Source: Candidatus Cloacimonadota bacterium (lineage in GTDB: Bacteria > Cloacimonadota > Cloacimonadia > Cloacimonadales > WRIO01). From it: a stretch of 43,417 nt of DNA. The DNA lies in contig WRLO01000022.1 of NCBI GenBank assembly GCA_009777575.1, positions 1 to 43,417 on the forward strand. The letters run 5' to 3'. Shown in pieces: positions 32,795 through 41,144 of the stretch. The notes under the pieces were generated by a model, which had not been told where the DNA came from, did not search any database, and was given only the letters and a program-made list of their open reading frames with translations. The position numbers and the translations under genes were made by a program. Every line of letters starts with the position of its first letter. Positions within the stretch are counted from its first letter, which is position 1.

Positions 32795-32826
32795 ATCAAC
32801 TTAAAAAATACATTTTTTAAGTTGAT
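32795..32826 (-). terminator. Perfect 14-bp inverted repeat upstream of the PilC-like gene
   Basis: ATCAACTTAAAAAA (32795-32808) and TTTTTTAAGTTGAT (32813-32826) with a TACA loop. It lies between the decayed Fn3 gene and the PilC-like gene. It could be the terminator of the lost gene or a hairpin in the pilC leader, because a perfect minus-strand TTGACA sits upstream at 32871-32866. Confidence 0.45.
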
Positions 32827-32930
32827 TTTGTAACATACGAGACATTTTTTATTGAACCGCATTTTTGTCAACAGTTTTCTAAAAAACAAATTATGATTTT
32901 TGGTAGAAATAAAATGATATAAGAAAATAC

Positions 32931-33194
32931 TCCTTTAGGGACAAGGGTTGGGTAGAAAACGATATCCAGCACTGACTCTTATCCCGTAGATATGTAACCA
33001 ATTTGATAAACAATAAAGACATTGTAAGAGTGAACGCAGACTGGCACTTCAAACTCAGAAAAGGTTGTATTTGTAATTGGAGAATTTTCTAGTAATGTAT
33101 CACCTCAATAAACATAATATTCCTAAGGATTATTTTCTGATGCATTCCACTTAAGAGTTACAGTATGCTCATCTACTACTGCTAAAAGATTGAT
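32931..33194 (-). pseudogene. Decayed fibronectin-III domain of a surface-protein gene
   Basis: The minus strand from 33194 reads INLLAVVDEHTVTLKWNASE, a stop, EYYVY, a stop, then GDTLLENSPITNTTFSEFEV and onward to a third stop near VFIVYQIGYISTG. This is a fibronectin-III-like repeat with three in-frame stops, similar in style to the Fn3 segment of the surface protein (WQVPPSSLLVEGYNVYRGDD near 8970-9030). No start or signal sequence is left. The rest of 32740-33490 has only AT-rich DNA and the hairpin noted above. Confidence 0.8.
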
Positions 33195-33381
33195 TTGGTG
33201 AATACAATTTTTTTTTGAATTAATTCTTCGAACTAATCGCATAGCCTCATATTTCTTGAACTGACACTTTCAGCGTGTGTAAGGTATGAATTTATGAAAA
33301 CATATTTTACGAGAATTTAGGTTACTTAGATAGTTTTCAAAGTCTGATTCAAGTGTCCAAAGTATGAAAAACAAAAAAAGG

Positions 33382-33410
33382 TTGACAAATTATCCCTTTT
33401 TGAAATTCTT
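33382..33410 (+). promoter_or_regulatory. Possible promoter of the rnf operon
   Basis: A perfect TTGACA (33382-33387) with a 16-17 nt spacer and a poor -10 (AATTCT/ATTCTT, 33404-33410). It lies 104 nt upstream of the rnfC start. I found no GG-N10-GC sigma-54 site in the gap despite the NtrC-type gene downstream. Confidence 0.35.
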
Positions 33411-33490
33411 GTATTGGCTTAAAAATATAAATGTGTTTAAATGTATAAAAAATATAGCAATAATCATTAAGGAATAAACAGGGAGAATAC

Positions 33491-34792
33491 ATGGGACATA
33501 AAACATTTCCGGGTGGCGTGCATCCGTTGGATTTCAAGTATTTTTCAAAGGATGAAATAATCGAAAGGTGTCCATTACCGTCTCGGGTAATATTACCTTT
33601 ATCTCAGCATATTGGAAAATTACCAGTGCCAATAGTGAAAGTAGGAGAAATAGTAAAAACTGGTCAATTGATAGCGCAAGCCAGCGATGGAATATCCTTG
33701 AACATGCATGCAACAATATCAGGTAAAATAAAGTCAATCGACACAGTATCGCATCCAAAGTGGAATTTTATTCAAGGCATCGAGATAGAAGGAGATGGTC
33801 GCGATACATGGGTGGAACTTGTAGATGAAGAAGATTTTATGCAGCTATCAGGCGAAGAGATGAGAAACAGGATAGAAGAAGCAGGGATTTGCGGATTGGG
33901 GGGAGCTGGATTTCCATCAGGCATAAAATTGAATCCACCATCATATAATACTATCGACACTGCAATAGTCAGCGGAGTAGAATGTGAGCCATACTTAACA
34001 GCTGATTGTAGGTTGATGATGGAAAAACCAGAAGAGATAATCTGGGGATTAAAAATAATGATGAAGATCTTAGGGGCTAAAAATGGCATCATAGGTATAG
34101 AATCGAACAAACCTAAATCAATAAAAACCTTAAAAAAGCTGGTGAAAAAAGAAAAAAATATACGGGTAGTAACCTTAGAATTTAAATATCCACAGGGCGG
34201 TGAAAAACAGCTTATATATGCGACCACAAAGCGTAGAGTTTTATCAAAAAGCTTTCCGAGTTCAGTAGGTGTCATTGTAAATAATGTCGCAACTGTAGTG
34301 AGTATGTATGAAGCAGTAAGATATAAAAAACCATTAGTAGAAAAAGTCATTACGATATCTGGAAAAATAGTAAAACGTCCATCAAATTTCATGGCAAGGA
34401 TAGGCACCAAAATGTCTGATATTTTAGCACATTGCGAAGGGACAACTCATCCAATAATAAAGGCAGTAATTGGAGGTCCAATGATGGGTTATGCAGTTAA
34501 CACATTGGATGTTCCATTGATAAAAACAGTATCTGGCATGATATTATTTGGAAAATCGGAAATCAAAACCGAAGAGGAAAAACCTTGTTTACGCTGTGGA
34601 AGATGCATCGATGTATGTCCTAATGGACTAATGCCAAATTTTATAGCATCCTCAGTAAAATACAATGATTTCGTAGGTGCAAAAAAAGCAGGTGTTGTGG
34701 ATTGTATGCAATGCGGATGTTGTTCATATGTTTGCCCAGCGCATATAAAATTTATACAATGGATAGACATTGGTAAATTGAAGGTGATGTGA
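33491..34792 (+). CDS. rnfC: Rnf electron transport complex subunit C
   Basis: Soluble, membrane-associated subunit carrying FMN/NADH-binding and iron-sulfur sites of the ferredoxin:NAD+ oxidoreductase. The 433 aa include the N-terminal TFPGGVHPLDFK, a biotinyl-like GQLIAQASDGISLNMHATIS region, then GLGGAGFPSGIKL (an NADH-site glycine loop, near 135-148). Two 4Fe-4S motifs follow: CLRCGRCIDVCPNG (about 371) and CMQCGCCSYVCPA (about 412). GGGAGA precedes the ATG. It is the first gene of the order C-D-G-E-A-B seen in clostridial and thermotogal Rnf operons. Confidence 0.96.
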   Translation: MGHKTFPGGVHPLDFKYFSKDEIIERCPLPSRVILPLSQHIGKLPVPIVKVGEIVKTGQLIAQASDGISLNMHATISGKIKSIDTVSHPKWNFIQGIEIEGDGRDTWVELVDEEDFMQLSGEEMRNRIEEAGICGLGGAGFPSGIKLNPPSYNTIDTAIVSGVECEPYLTADCRLMMEKPEEIIWGLKIMMKILGAKNGIIGIESNKPKSIKTLKKLVKKEKNIRVVTLEFKYPQGGEKQLIYATTKRRVLSKSFPSSVGVIVNNVATVVSMYEAVRYKKPLVEKVITISGKIVKRPSNFMARIGTKMSDILAHCEGTTHPIIKAVIGGPMMGYAVNTLDVPLIKTVSGMILFGKSEIKTEEEKPCLRCGRCIDVCPNGLMPNFIASSVKYNDFVGAKKAGVVDCMQCGCCSYVCPAHIKFIQWIDIGKLKVM

Positions 34793-34813
34793 GAGATATA
34801 ATAGGAGAAATAT

Positions 34814-35878
34814 ATGGCTAAACCTTTTTTAGTTACAGTTGCACCTCATTTACACGGAGGGACATCAGTAAAAAGTGTAATGTGGAATGTAGTCGTAGCA
34901 TTGATACCGGCTTTGTTAGCTGGGGTTTATTTCTTTGGCATAGAAGCCTTAATATTAACATGTTATGGTGTAATGTCAGCGATAATGACAGAAGCAATTA
35001 TATTAGCTTTTCGCAAAAAAACAATAACCATAAGCGATGGTAGCGCGGTAGTAACAGGCTTATTGGTCTCATTCAATGTTCATACAGGAGTTCCTTGGTG
35101 GATTCCAGTGGTAGGTTCTGCATTCGCAATAGCGATAGGTAAGCATGTATTTGGAGGATTGGGACATAATATAGTGAATCCAGCGTTGTTGGGCAGGGTG
35201 TTTTTAGTAGTGTCATGGCCAGCGATAATGACGGGAAATTGGCAAAAAACTGTAATGAATTCCATCAATGGATTATCTAATCAATCGTTGTTAGATTTAC
35301 CAGAACAGATAACAGGAGCCACACCTTTAGCAGTCTTAGAAACCTTACAAGATACGGTGTTTATCGAAAGTTTGGGAGAAAATGCTCGAGTCATATCAGA
35401 AAGTCTTTACCAAGAAATGATAAGTTTCCCAACATTGCTCAACACATTTTTAGGTAATATAGGTGGTTGTATAGGAGAAATATCAGCCATTGCGTTATTA
35501 TTGGGAGGCTTTTATCTTTTAAGTAAAAAGATCATCGAGTGGCGAATACCTTTCTTTTACCTCTTTACAGTAGCAGTTTTGACTTATTTACTTGGTGGTT
35601 ATGACGGATTTATGTCTGCTTCCTATAATCTTCCCTTGTTTCATATATTATCTGGAGGTTTATTATTAGGGGCATTGTTTATGGCAACCGATCCTGTTAC
35701 ATCTCCAGTATCGAAAAAGGGTAGAATCTTATTTGGTATCGGTTGCGGTTTAATAACTGTTATTATCCGACTTTATGGTGCCTACCCAGAGGGAGTATCC
35801 TTTGCAATATTGATCATGAATCTGTTAGTTCCTTTGATAGATAAATTTACATATTCACGACCATTTGGGAAGAAATGA
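34814..35878 (+). CDS. rnfD: Rnf complex subunit D
   Basis: Integral-membrane subunit with covalently bound flavin, related to NqrB. The 354 aa have about 9-10 hydrophobic helices. Typical features are VTVAPHLHGGTSVKSVMWNV at the start, ISDGSAVVTGLLVSFNV, and GHNIVNPALLGRVFLV. The flavin-attachment motif reads EQITGATPLA (about 173-182), with the predicted FMN threonine in TGAT. LGALFMATDPVTSPVSKKGR lies near the C-terminus. The stop is 10 nt before the chosen rnfG start. Confidence 0.95.
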   Translation: MAKPFLVTVAPHLHGGTSVKSVMWNVVVALIPALLAGVYFFGIEALILTCYGVMSAIMTEAIILAFRKKTITISDGSAVVTGLLVSFNVHTGVPWWIPVVGSAFAIAIGKHVFGGLGHNIVNPALLGRVFLVVSWPAIMTGNWQKTVMNSINGLSNQSLLDLPEQITGATPLAVLETLQDTVFIESLGENARVISESLYQEMISFPTLLNTFLGNIGGCIGEISAIALLLGGFYLLSKKIIEWRIPFFYLFTVAVLTYLLGGYDGFMSASYNLPLFHILSGGLLLGALFMATDPVTSPVSKKGRILFGIGCGLITVIIRLYGAYPEGVSFAILIMNLLVPLIDKFTYSRPFGKK

Positions 35879-35888
35879 GGTAATTAAA

Positions 35889-36755
35889 ATGAAAGATTTA
35901 TTAAAATATGGGTTAGTTTTATTAATAGTAGCATCTATATCATGTGGAGTTTTAGCCTTTGTAAACTCAATAACCGCACCCTTGATAGAAGAAAATAAGA
36001 GACAAGCTAGAATAAATGCACAACGAACTGTGTTTCCTGAAGCGAGAGATTTTATTGAAGTCGACAATGTAAGTATGACATTTTATGTGGCATTAGACTC
36101 GGAAAATGAATTACTTGGTTATGTTTTAGAAACAGTCGGTATTGGATACAATGGAAACATAAGAGCAATGGTTGGCATAAATCAAGATTTGAGTATTAAA
36201 AGAGTAGCGATCCTAGAACATGAAGAAACTCCAGGTTTAGGAGATAAAATCACCAGAAATGATTTTCTAAACCTATTCATGAATTTAGAAAAACATGATC
36301 TACGAATAGATAGGGAAGGTGGTAGAATCACTAATATAACTGGAGCAACCATTTCTACAAGGACATTAACAAATTCTATCAGAGAGCATATAGAACTCTT
36401 GGAAAGTAGATATATCAACGAGTTGGAAAATCATGACTGGCTTACACCGATTTTACAGAGATTGCAGGTAGAGGAAGATATTTTCGACGAAAGTGCAGAA
36501 ATAGATGATGAAGATGATGTGGAAGATATAGAAATAGATGAAGAACAACTAACTGAAGATATAGAAGTAGTTATTGATATTATAGAGATAGAAAATATAT
36601 TCCTCACAACAGAAGAAGATATAAGCTCAATCGACACAGTTTCAGAACCCGTAGAAGAGCCTGAAAACAACGAAAACGATGAATTAGAATCTCCAGAAGA
36701 AGAAGACACAGAATCCCAAGACGAGGAGGATGCAGATGAAAAAGATGATGAATAA
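35889..36755 (+). CDS. rnfG: Rnf complex subunit G with long acidic C-terminal tail
   Basis: Periplasmically exposed flavoprotein subunit anchored by one N-terminal helix (about 8-28). The 288 aa begin at the ATG at 35889 (GAGG 9 nt upstream); an in-frame TTG at 35865 overlaps rnfD and is rejected. The FMN domain has HEETPGLGDKI (about 111-121) and the covalent-FMN motif ITGATIST with predicted T154. The Asp usually three residues before the motif (DxxTGAT) is Thr here. Residues about 194-288 form a tail that is roughly half Asp/Glu, with a few Ser/Pro. RnfG proteins are usually about 180-210 aa, so this tail is unusual. Confidence 0.93.
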   Translation: MKDLLKYGLVLLIVASISCGVLAFVNSITAPLIEENKRQARINAQRTVFPEARDFIEVDNVSMTFYVALDSENELLGYVLETVGIGYNGNIRAMVGINQDLSIKRVAILEHEETPGLGDKITRNDFLNLFMNLEKHDLRIDREGGRITNITGATISTRTLTNSIREHIELLESRYINELENHDWLTPILQRLQVEEDIFDESAEIDDEDDVEDIEIDEEQLTEDIEVVIDIIEIENIFLTTEEDISSIDTVSEPVEEPENNENDELESPEEEDTESQDEEDADEKDDE

Positions 36756-37335
36756 TTTTTCCAAAGGAATAATAAAAGAAAACCCGATATTTGTCCTTGT
36801 TTTAGGCATGTGTCCGGCATTAGCAGTGACTACATCAGCGATCAATGCCATAGGAATGGGTTTAGCAACTACCTTTGTTTTGATATGCTCAAATATCTTG
36901 ATTTCCTTGATGAAAAACTTAATCCCTGACAAAGTAAGAATTCCTTGTTATATAATAGTGATAGCTTCTTTTGCGACTATATGTCAGTTGGTCATGGAGG
37001 CATATACGCCTGAGCTTTATGGAGCATTGGGAATATTCATCCCCTTGATAGTGGTAAACTGTATCATACTTGGTCGTGCAGAAGCTTTTGCCAGTAAAAA
37101 CAATGTATTGGCTTCTTTTTTAGATGGATTTGGAATGGGATTAGGATTTACAATGTCATTGATATTGATAGGATCAGTTCGAGAATTGCTTGGTACAGGC
37201 GAGGTATTAGGTTATGCAATATTACCTGAAGCTTATCAAAGTAATCCAATGTTGATAGCAATCTTAGCACCTGGAGCTTTTCTCACAATGGGTTTGTTGA
37301 TGGGAGGCATCAATATGTTAAAAGGTGTAAAGTAA
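36736..37335 (+). CDS. rnfE: Rnf complex subunit E
   Basis: Integral-membrane subunit of about six helices, homologous to NqrD. It starts at the ATG at 36736 because GGAGG (36725-36729) lies 6 nt upstream; an ATG at 36730 is too close to that site. The 199 aa include KENPIFVLVLGMCPALAVTT, with the conserved Gly-x-Cys-Pro region carrying the membrane iron-binding Cys seen in RnfA/E and NqrD/E, and FIPLIVVNCIILGRAEAFAS. The start lies inside the 3' end of rnfG, and its ribosome site is encoded by the acidic-tail codons. Confidence 0.95.
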   Translation: MKKMMNNFSKGIIKENPIFVLVLGMCPALAVTTSAINAIGMGLATTFVLICSNILISLMKNLIPDKVRIPCYIIVIASFATICQLVMEAYTPELYGALGIFIPLIVVNCIILGRAEAFASKNNVLASFLDGFGMGLGFTMSLILIGSVRELLGTGEVLGYAILPEAYQSNPMLIAILAPGAFLTMGLLMGGINMLKGVK

Positions 37336-37376
37336 AGAGTGAGAATTATCACTATGTTTAAATATTAGGAGAGAAA

Positions 37377-37964
37377 ATGGATATATTATCGAATATTTTT
37401 GTGATAGCCATATCGGCAATTTTTCTAAATAATGTGATATTGACAAGATTTTTAGGGTTATGCCCCTATCTTGGAGTATCGAAAAAACTGGATTCAGCAC
37501 TTGGTATGGGAATGGCAGTAACCTTTGTGATAACAATGGCATCAGCCATCACTTGGGTAATCAACATGTATCTACTAGGAAAATTTAATATGCATTATTT
37601 ACAAACTGTGGCGTTCATACTAACTATAGCCTCATTAGTTCAGTTTGTAGAGTTGTTTATCCAAAAAACAGTTCCCGCATTGTATAGGTCATTGGGAGTA
37701 TATTTACCTTTGATAACGACCAATTGTGCAGTATTAGGAATAGCAATAATCAATATAAATGATAATTCAAGTTTCATCGACAGCGTATTAAACGGCTTTT
37801 TTGGTGGTATCGGTTTTACCTTCGTAATCATATTAATGGCAGGACTCCGTGAAAGGTTAGATAAAGCAGAAGTTCCAGCAGCGATGAAAGGTATGCCGAT
37901 AGCATTAGTTACTGCAGGTTGTATGGCGTTAGCATTTCTTGGATTGTCTGGATTGAGTTTTTAG
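37377..37964 (+). CDS. rnfA: Rnf complex subunit A
   Basis: Integral-membrane subunit homologous to NqrE and related to RnfE. Its 195 aa form about six helices. The pattern AISAIFLNNVILTRFLGLCP (about 12-31) and VYLPLITTNCAVLGIAI (about 108-124) carries the paired cysteines of the buried iron-sulfur site formed by RnfA/RnfE. GGIGFTFVIILMAGLRERLD is also typical. A purine-rich AGGAGAG precedes the start. It lies 41 nt after rnfE. Confidence 0.96.
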   Translation: MDILSNIFVIAISAIFLNNVILTRFLGLCPYLGVSKKLDSALGMGMAVTFVITMASAITWVINMYLLGKFNMHYLQTVAFILTIASLVQFVELFIQKTVPALYRSLGVYLPLITTNCAVLGIAIININDNSSFIDSVLNGFFGGIGFTFVIILMAGLRERLDKAEVPAAMKGMPIALVTAGCMALAFLGLSGLSF

Positions 37965-37973
37965 GTGGTATAA

Positions 37974-38963
37974 ATGTTAGAAATAATAGTATTCCCAACG
38001 ATATTATTCGGTAGTTTAGCATTGATATTTGGCATAATATTAGGTTATGCATCCAAAGTTTTTCAAGTAAAAACTGACCCGAAGATAGAAAAAATAAATG
38101 AGGTACTCCCTGGAGTCAACTGTGGCGCATGCGGTTATCCGGGCTGTGCAGGATATGCTGAAGCGATAGTACAAAACGATGTAGAAATAAATCTATGTCC
38201 GCCTGGTGGCAAAGCAGTAATGAATCAGATCGCAGAAATCATGGGTAAAGTAGCCAGCGAAAAGGAAAAAAATATCGCTTCTATACTTTGTAGTTCTGGT
38301 GGCTATGTAAACACAAATTTTAAATATGACTATCATGGAATTGAAAATTGTAAGGCGGTAAATTTATTATCCGGTGGACCAAATCAATGTAATTATGGTT
38401 GTGTCTTTCAAAATGACTGTATCAAAGCTTGTATTTATGGAGCCATATCAGTAGATAAAACAGGTATGAGAATTATTGATATAGAAAAATGCATCGGTTG
38501 TACAGCTTGTGCGAAATCGTGTCCAAGAAAACTTATAAAAATGATACCAATCAGCAAAACAATCAATGTGAAATGCTCTTCAAAAGATAAAGCATTTGAA
38601 GCTCGCAAAAATTGTGGAAATAAAACACCCTGTATAGGTTGTGGAATATGTGCCAAGAACTGTCCTTATAAAGCGATAGTATTATCAAACAATCTAGCAA
38701 CAATCGACTATGATTTATGCACAAACTGTGGATTGTGTGCAAAACAATGTCCAACTAAAGCCATAATAGATAACAAAAAAAGAGGCAAGGCATTGATAGA
38801 TTTTAAAAAATGTATCGGTTGCACAATATGTGCAAAAAAATGTCCTGCCAACTGTATCTCTGGCGAGCTAAAGAGAATGCATATAGTCGATCAAGAAAAA
38901 TGCATAGGTTGTGAGATATGTTATGAAAAATGCCCTAAACAAGCGGTTGTAATGAATTATTAG
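37974..38963 (+). CDS. rnfB: Rnf complex subunit B, polyferredoxin form
   Basis: Electron-entry subunit that takes electrons from ferredoxin. The 329 aa begin with one membrane helix (about 5-27). A four-cysteine FeS domain follows, [19 protein letters not shown] with a later CPPGG (about 47-80). Next come an atypical CNYGC...C...C group (about 138-152) and five classical CxxCxxCxxxCP motifs (about 172, 223, 242, 273, 304). Many RnfB proteins have one or two ferredoxin domains after the FeS domain; clostridial/acetogen types can have more. The kinase gene begins 2 nt after its stop. Confidence 0.95.
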   Translation: MLEIIVFPTILFGSLALIFGIILGYASKVFQVKTDPKIEKINEVLPGVNCGACGYPGCAGYAEAIVQNDVEINLCPPGGKAVMNQIAEIMGKVASEKEKNIASILCSSGGYVNTNFKYDYHGIENCKAVNLLSGGPNQCNYGCVFQNDCIKACIYGAISVDKTGMRIIDIEKCIGCTACAKSCPRKLIKMIPISKTINVKCSSKDKAFEARKNCGNKTPCIGCGICAKNCPYKAIVLSNNLATIDYDLCTNCGLCAKQCPTKAIIDNKKRGKALIDFKKCIGCTICAKKCPANCISGELKRMHIVDQEKCIGCEICYEKCPKQAVVMNY

Positions 38964-38965
38964 AT

Positions 38966-40981
38966 ATGAAAAAATTAAAAAACATATTATCTCAACCTGG
39001 AATAGGTAGGCATTTTTTCGCATATTTCACGATATGTCTGATCATAATCTTCATCGTTGTTTTTTCGATTCAATGGTCAGCAATTTACTGGTTTTCTAAT
39101 AGATATGAGCAAGAAGAAATCCAGACAATATTATCAGTCATAAAACAAGGAGTCGTAGAATCTGACGACCTTCATCACGAAAAGCTTCTTCTATTAAGAA
39201 ATATATATTTGATGAATAGAAATCGTATTGACCAATACGAAAGATTAAGGGTAGAAATTGAGCAAAGCTCATTGTTTTATGTATTTAATGAACATAAAGA
39301 AACAGTTTTTGGCTATGAATGGAGAAATTTCACAGATTTTATAGCCTCATATGACATATTGCCCACGAAATTTCTTTATTTTGACAATGTTTCTGTTTAT
39401 CGTGTGTCCACCGAGCTTGATGTATTACCTAACGGTAATATCGGTAATAGATATGTATATATATCAATGTACAGAGCGCCAATAATAGCGCAGTTTGATT
39501 TCATGACCATACCATTTTCTTGGTTTGGATATTCAATCGATAAGCAATTGCAATTTGCTTATAAACATCTTCAAAATCAAACTGTTTATAAGGAATATAC
39601 TTTTTTACCAGTGGACAGTGCGACAACCTTTGGAATATATTCCCAGTTTGATATAACAGGCAATAGGGTTTTAGTGCATTTATATGAATATCCTCGTGAA
39701 ATATATCAATTTTTAAGAAACACATATTTTTTAATTATTTTTATCCTCATAGTATCTTTGTTAGTTTTGACCATAGTTTCATTTGCGGTAATTTCAAACA
39801 AAATATTCAATCCTTTGTGGAAATTGGTAGATAAAATGAAATCAATTTCTAAAGAACCAGAACAGATATCCTTTGTAGATAAAACTGTAAGAGGAGAAAT
39901 ACTCCAAATAGGGACATTTTTTAATGAAATGATCCTTTCTATAAAAGCCTATCAATCAGAACTTTCCATAGCTCAAGAATTGTTTGAGAAAATAAATATA
40001 GGCATTTTTTGGCTTGATGAAAATGAAAAAATCAAACTATGTAACAACGCTTTTAAAGATATATTTGAGCTTAAGCAAACAGCAGCAGTAAACATCAAAG
40101 ATCTAATACCTTTTGAAATGTTTAAACACGGTAAAAAACTTGAAATAAACCCATTTTATTATGCTAAACTTGATAAAGAACTTTCTATAAGTATTCATAA
40201 CTATCAACACGACAATATCATAGAATACTTTGGGATTGTTTCTGATATCACAGAAGAGATAAAAATGGAAAAAGCACGGAGATCACTCGAACTCGAACTT
40301 GTGCGAATAAACAGACTCAGTGAAATGGGTCGAAGAGTGCAAAGCATAGTTCATAATCTCAATACACCACTAAATTCTGTGATAGGTTTTGCCCAGCTCA
40401 TATCAGACGAAGACCCTAAAAATGAGGATATAAAAAAGATCATAATGACTGCTTCATCTATGTCAGACATAATAAAATACTTGCTCCAAAAAACTGTCGA
40501 TGACTCCATAGCCATGCCTATTGTAGTAAATATAAATAAACTACTTAATCAAGAATTAATGTTTTGTAATCATGATCTCTTTTTTAAACATAATGTCACT
40601 TTGGAGCTTAATCTTGCAGATGATATACCTGATCTGAATCTTGTTTATGGAGACATAGCCCAAGTCTTTCAAACATTATTCAACAACGCAATGGAAGCAA
40701 TGTATGAATCAAAAAATAAAAACTTGTTTATATCTTCCTTTGTTTCTGAAGGTTATGTATGTTTCTCAGTTCGAGATTCCGGTATTGGTATGAGACCTGA
40801 AATATGTGCACGAATATTTGAACTGAAGTATTCAACCAAAACGATGACCTCATCTGGCGGTTTTGGAATAGGTCTACCGTTAGCAAAAGCAATAATAGAT
40901 AAATTAGAAGGTAAAATCGAAGTAAGGTCTGAGGCTGATGTTGGAACAGAGTTTATAATATATTTACCGTTTGGGAAATAG
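38966..40981 (+). CDS. Membrane sensor histidine kinase cotranscribed with rnf
   Basis: A 671-aa membrane histidine kinase. TM1 is at about 17-40. A large extracytoplasmic sensor (about 45-250) has no recognised family, TM2 is at about 253-277, and a HAMP-like linker follows (FNPLWKLVDKMKSI). A PAS-like domain (about 335-430) ends in ITEEIK. The DHp helix has the phospho-acceptor in IVHNLNTPLN (H463), and the ATPase domain has NNAMEAM, DSGIGM and GGFGIGLPLAKAI. All catalytic boxes are present. Starting 2 nt after rnfB, it is almost certainly transcribed with the Rnf genes. The regulator at 41145 is the natural partner. Confidence 0.9.
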   Translation: MKKLKNILSQPGIGRHFFAYFTICLIIIFIVVFSIQWSAIYWFSNRYEQEEIQTILSVIKQGVVESDDLHHEKLLLLRNIYLMNRNRIDQYERLRVEIEQSSLFYVFNEHKETVFGYEWRNFTDFIASYDILPTKFLYFDNVSVYRVSTELDVLPNGNIGNRYVYISMYRAPIIAQFDFMTIPFSWFGYSIDKQLQFAYKHLQNQTVYKEYTFLPVDSATTFGIYSQFDITGNRVLVHLYEYPREIYQFLRNTYFLIIFILIVSLLVLTIVSFAVISNKIFNPLWKLVDKMKSISKEPEQISFVDKTVRGEILQIGTFFNEMILSIKAYQSELSIAQELFEKINIGIFWLDENEKIKLCNNAFKDIFELKQTAAVNIKDLIPFEMFKHGKKLEINPFYYAKLDKELSISIHNYQHDNIIEYFGIVSDITEEIKMEKARRSLELELVRINRLSEMGRRVQSIVHNLNTPLNSVIGFAQLISDEDPKNEDIKKIIMTASSMSDIIKYLLQKTVDDSIAMPIVVNINKLLNQELMFCNHDLFFKHNVTLELNLADDIPDLNLVYGDIAQVFQTLFNNAMEAMYESKNKNLFISSFVSEGYVCFSVRDSGIGMRPEICARIFELKYSTKTMTSSGGFGIGLPLAKAIIDKLEGKIEVRSEADVGTEFIIYLPFGK

Positions 40982-41101
40982 AGTGGGGAATGGGGAATAG
41001 ATAATGGATAATGGATAATGGATAATGGGGAATGGATAATGGGGAATAGGGAATGGATAATGGATAATGGAACTAAGATTCTTCACTTCGTTCAGAATGA
41101 C
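40982..41101. repeat. Short-period GGATAATGG/GGGGAATGG repeat plus a palindromic repeat between kinase and regulator
   Basis: 40982-41070 is an array of GGATAATGG- and GGGGAATGG-type units of 7-9 bp that begins directly after the kinase stop codon. GATTCTTCACTTCGTTCAGAATGAC (41077-41101), of the 11111-type repeat family, follows. The gap has no coding capacity. Confidence 0.9.
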
Positions 41102-41144
41102 AGGGTAGGGGAAAGGAAAATAAAAAATAGATTTAGGAGATTAT

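Noticed and set aside
36431..36820. 129-aa Ser-rich minus-strand frame
   Set aside because: It is the shadow of the acidic rnfG tail on the opposite strand.
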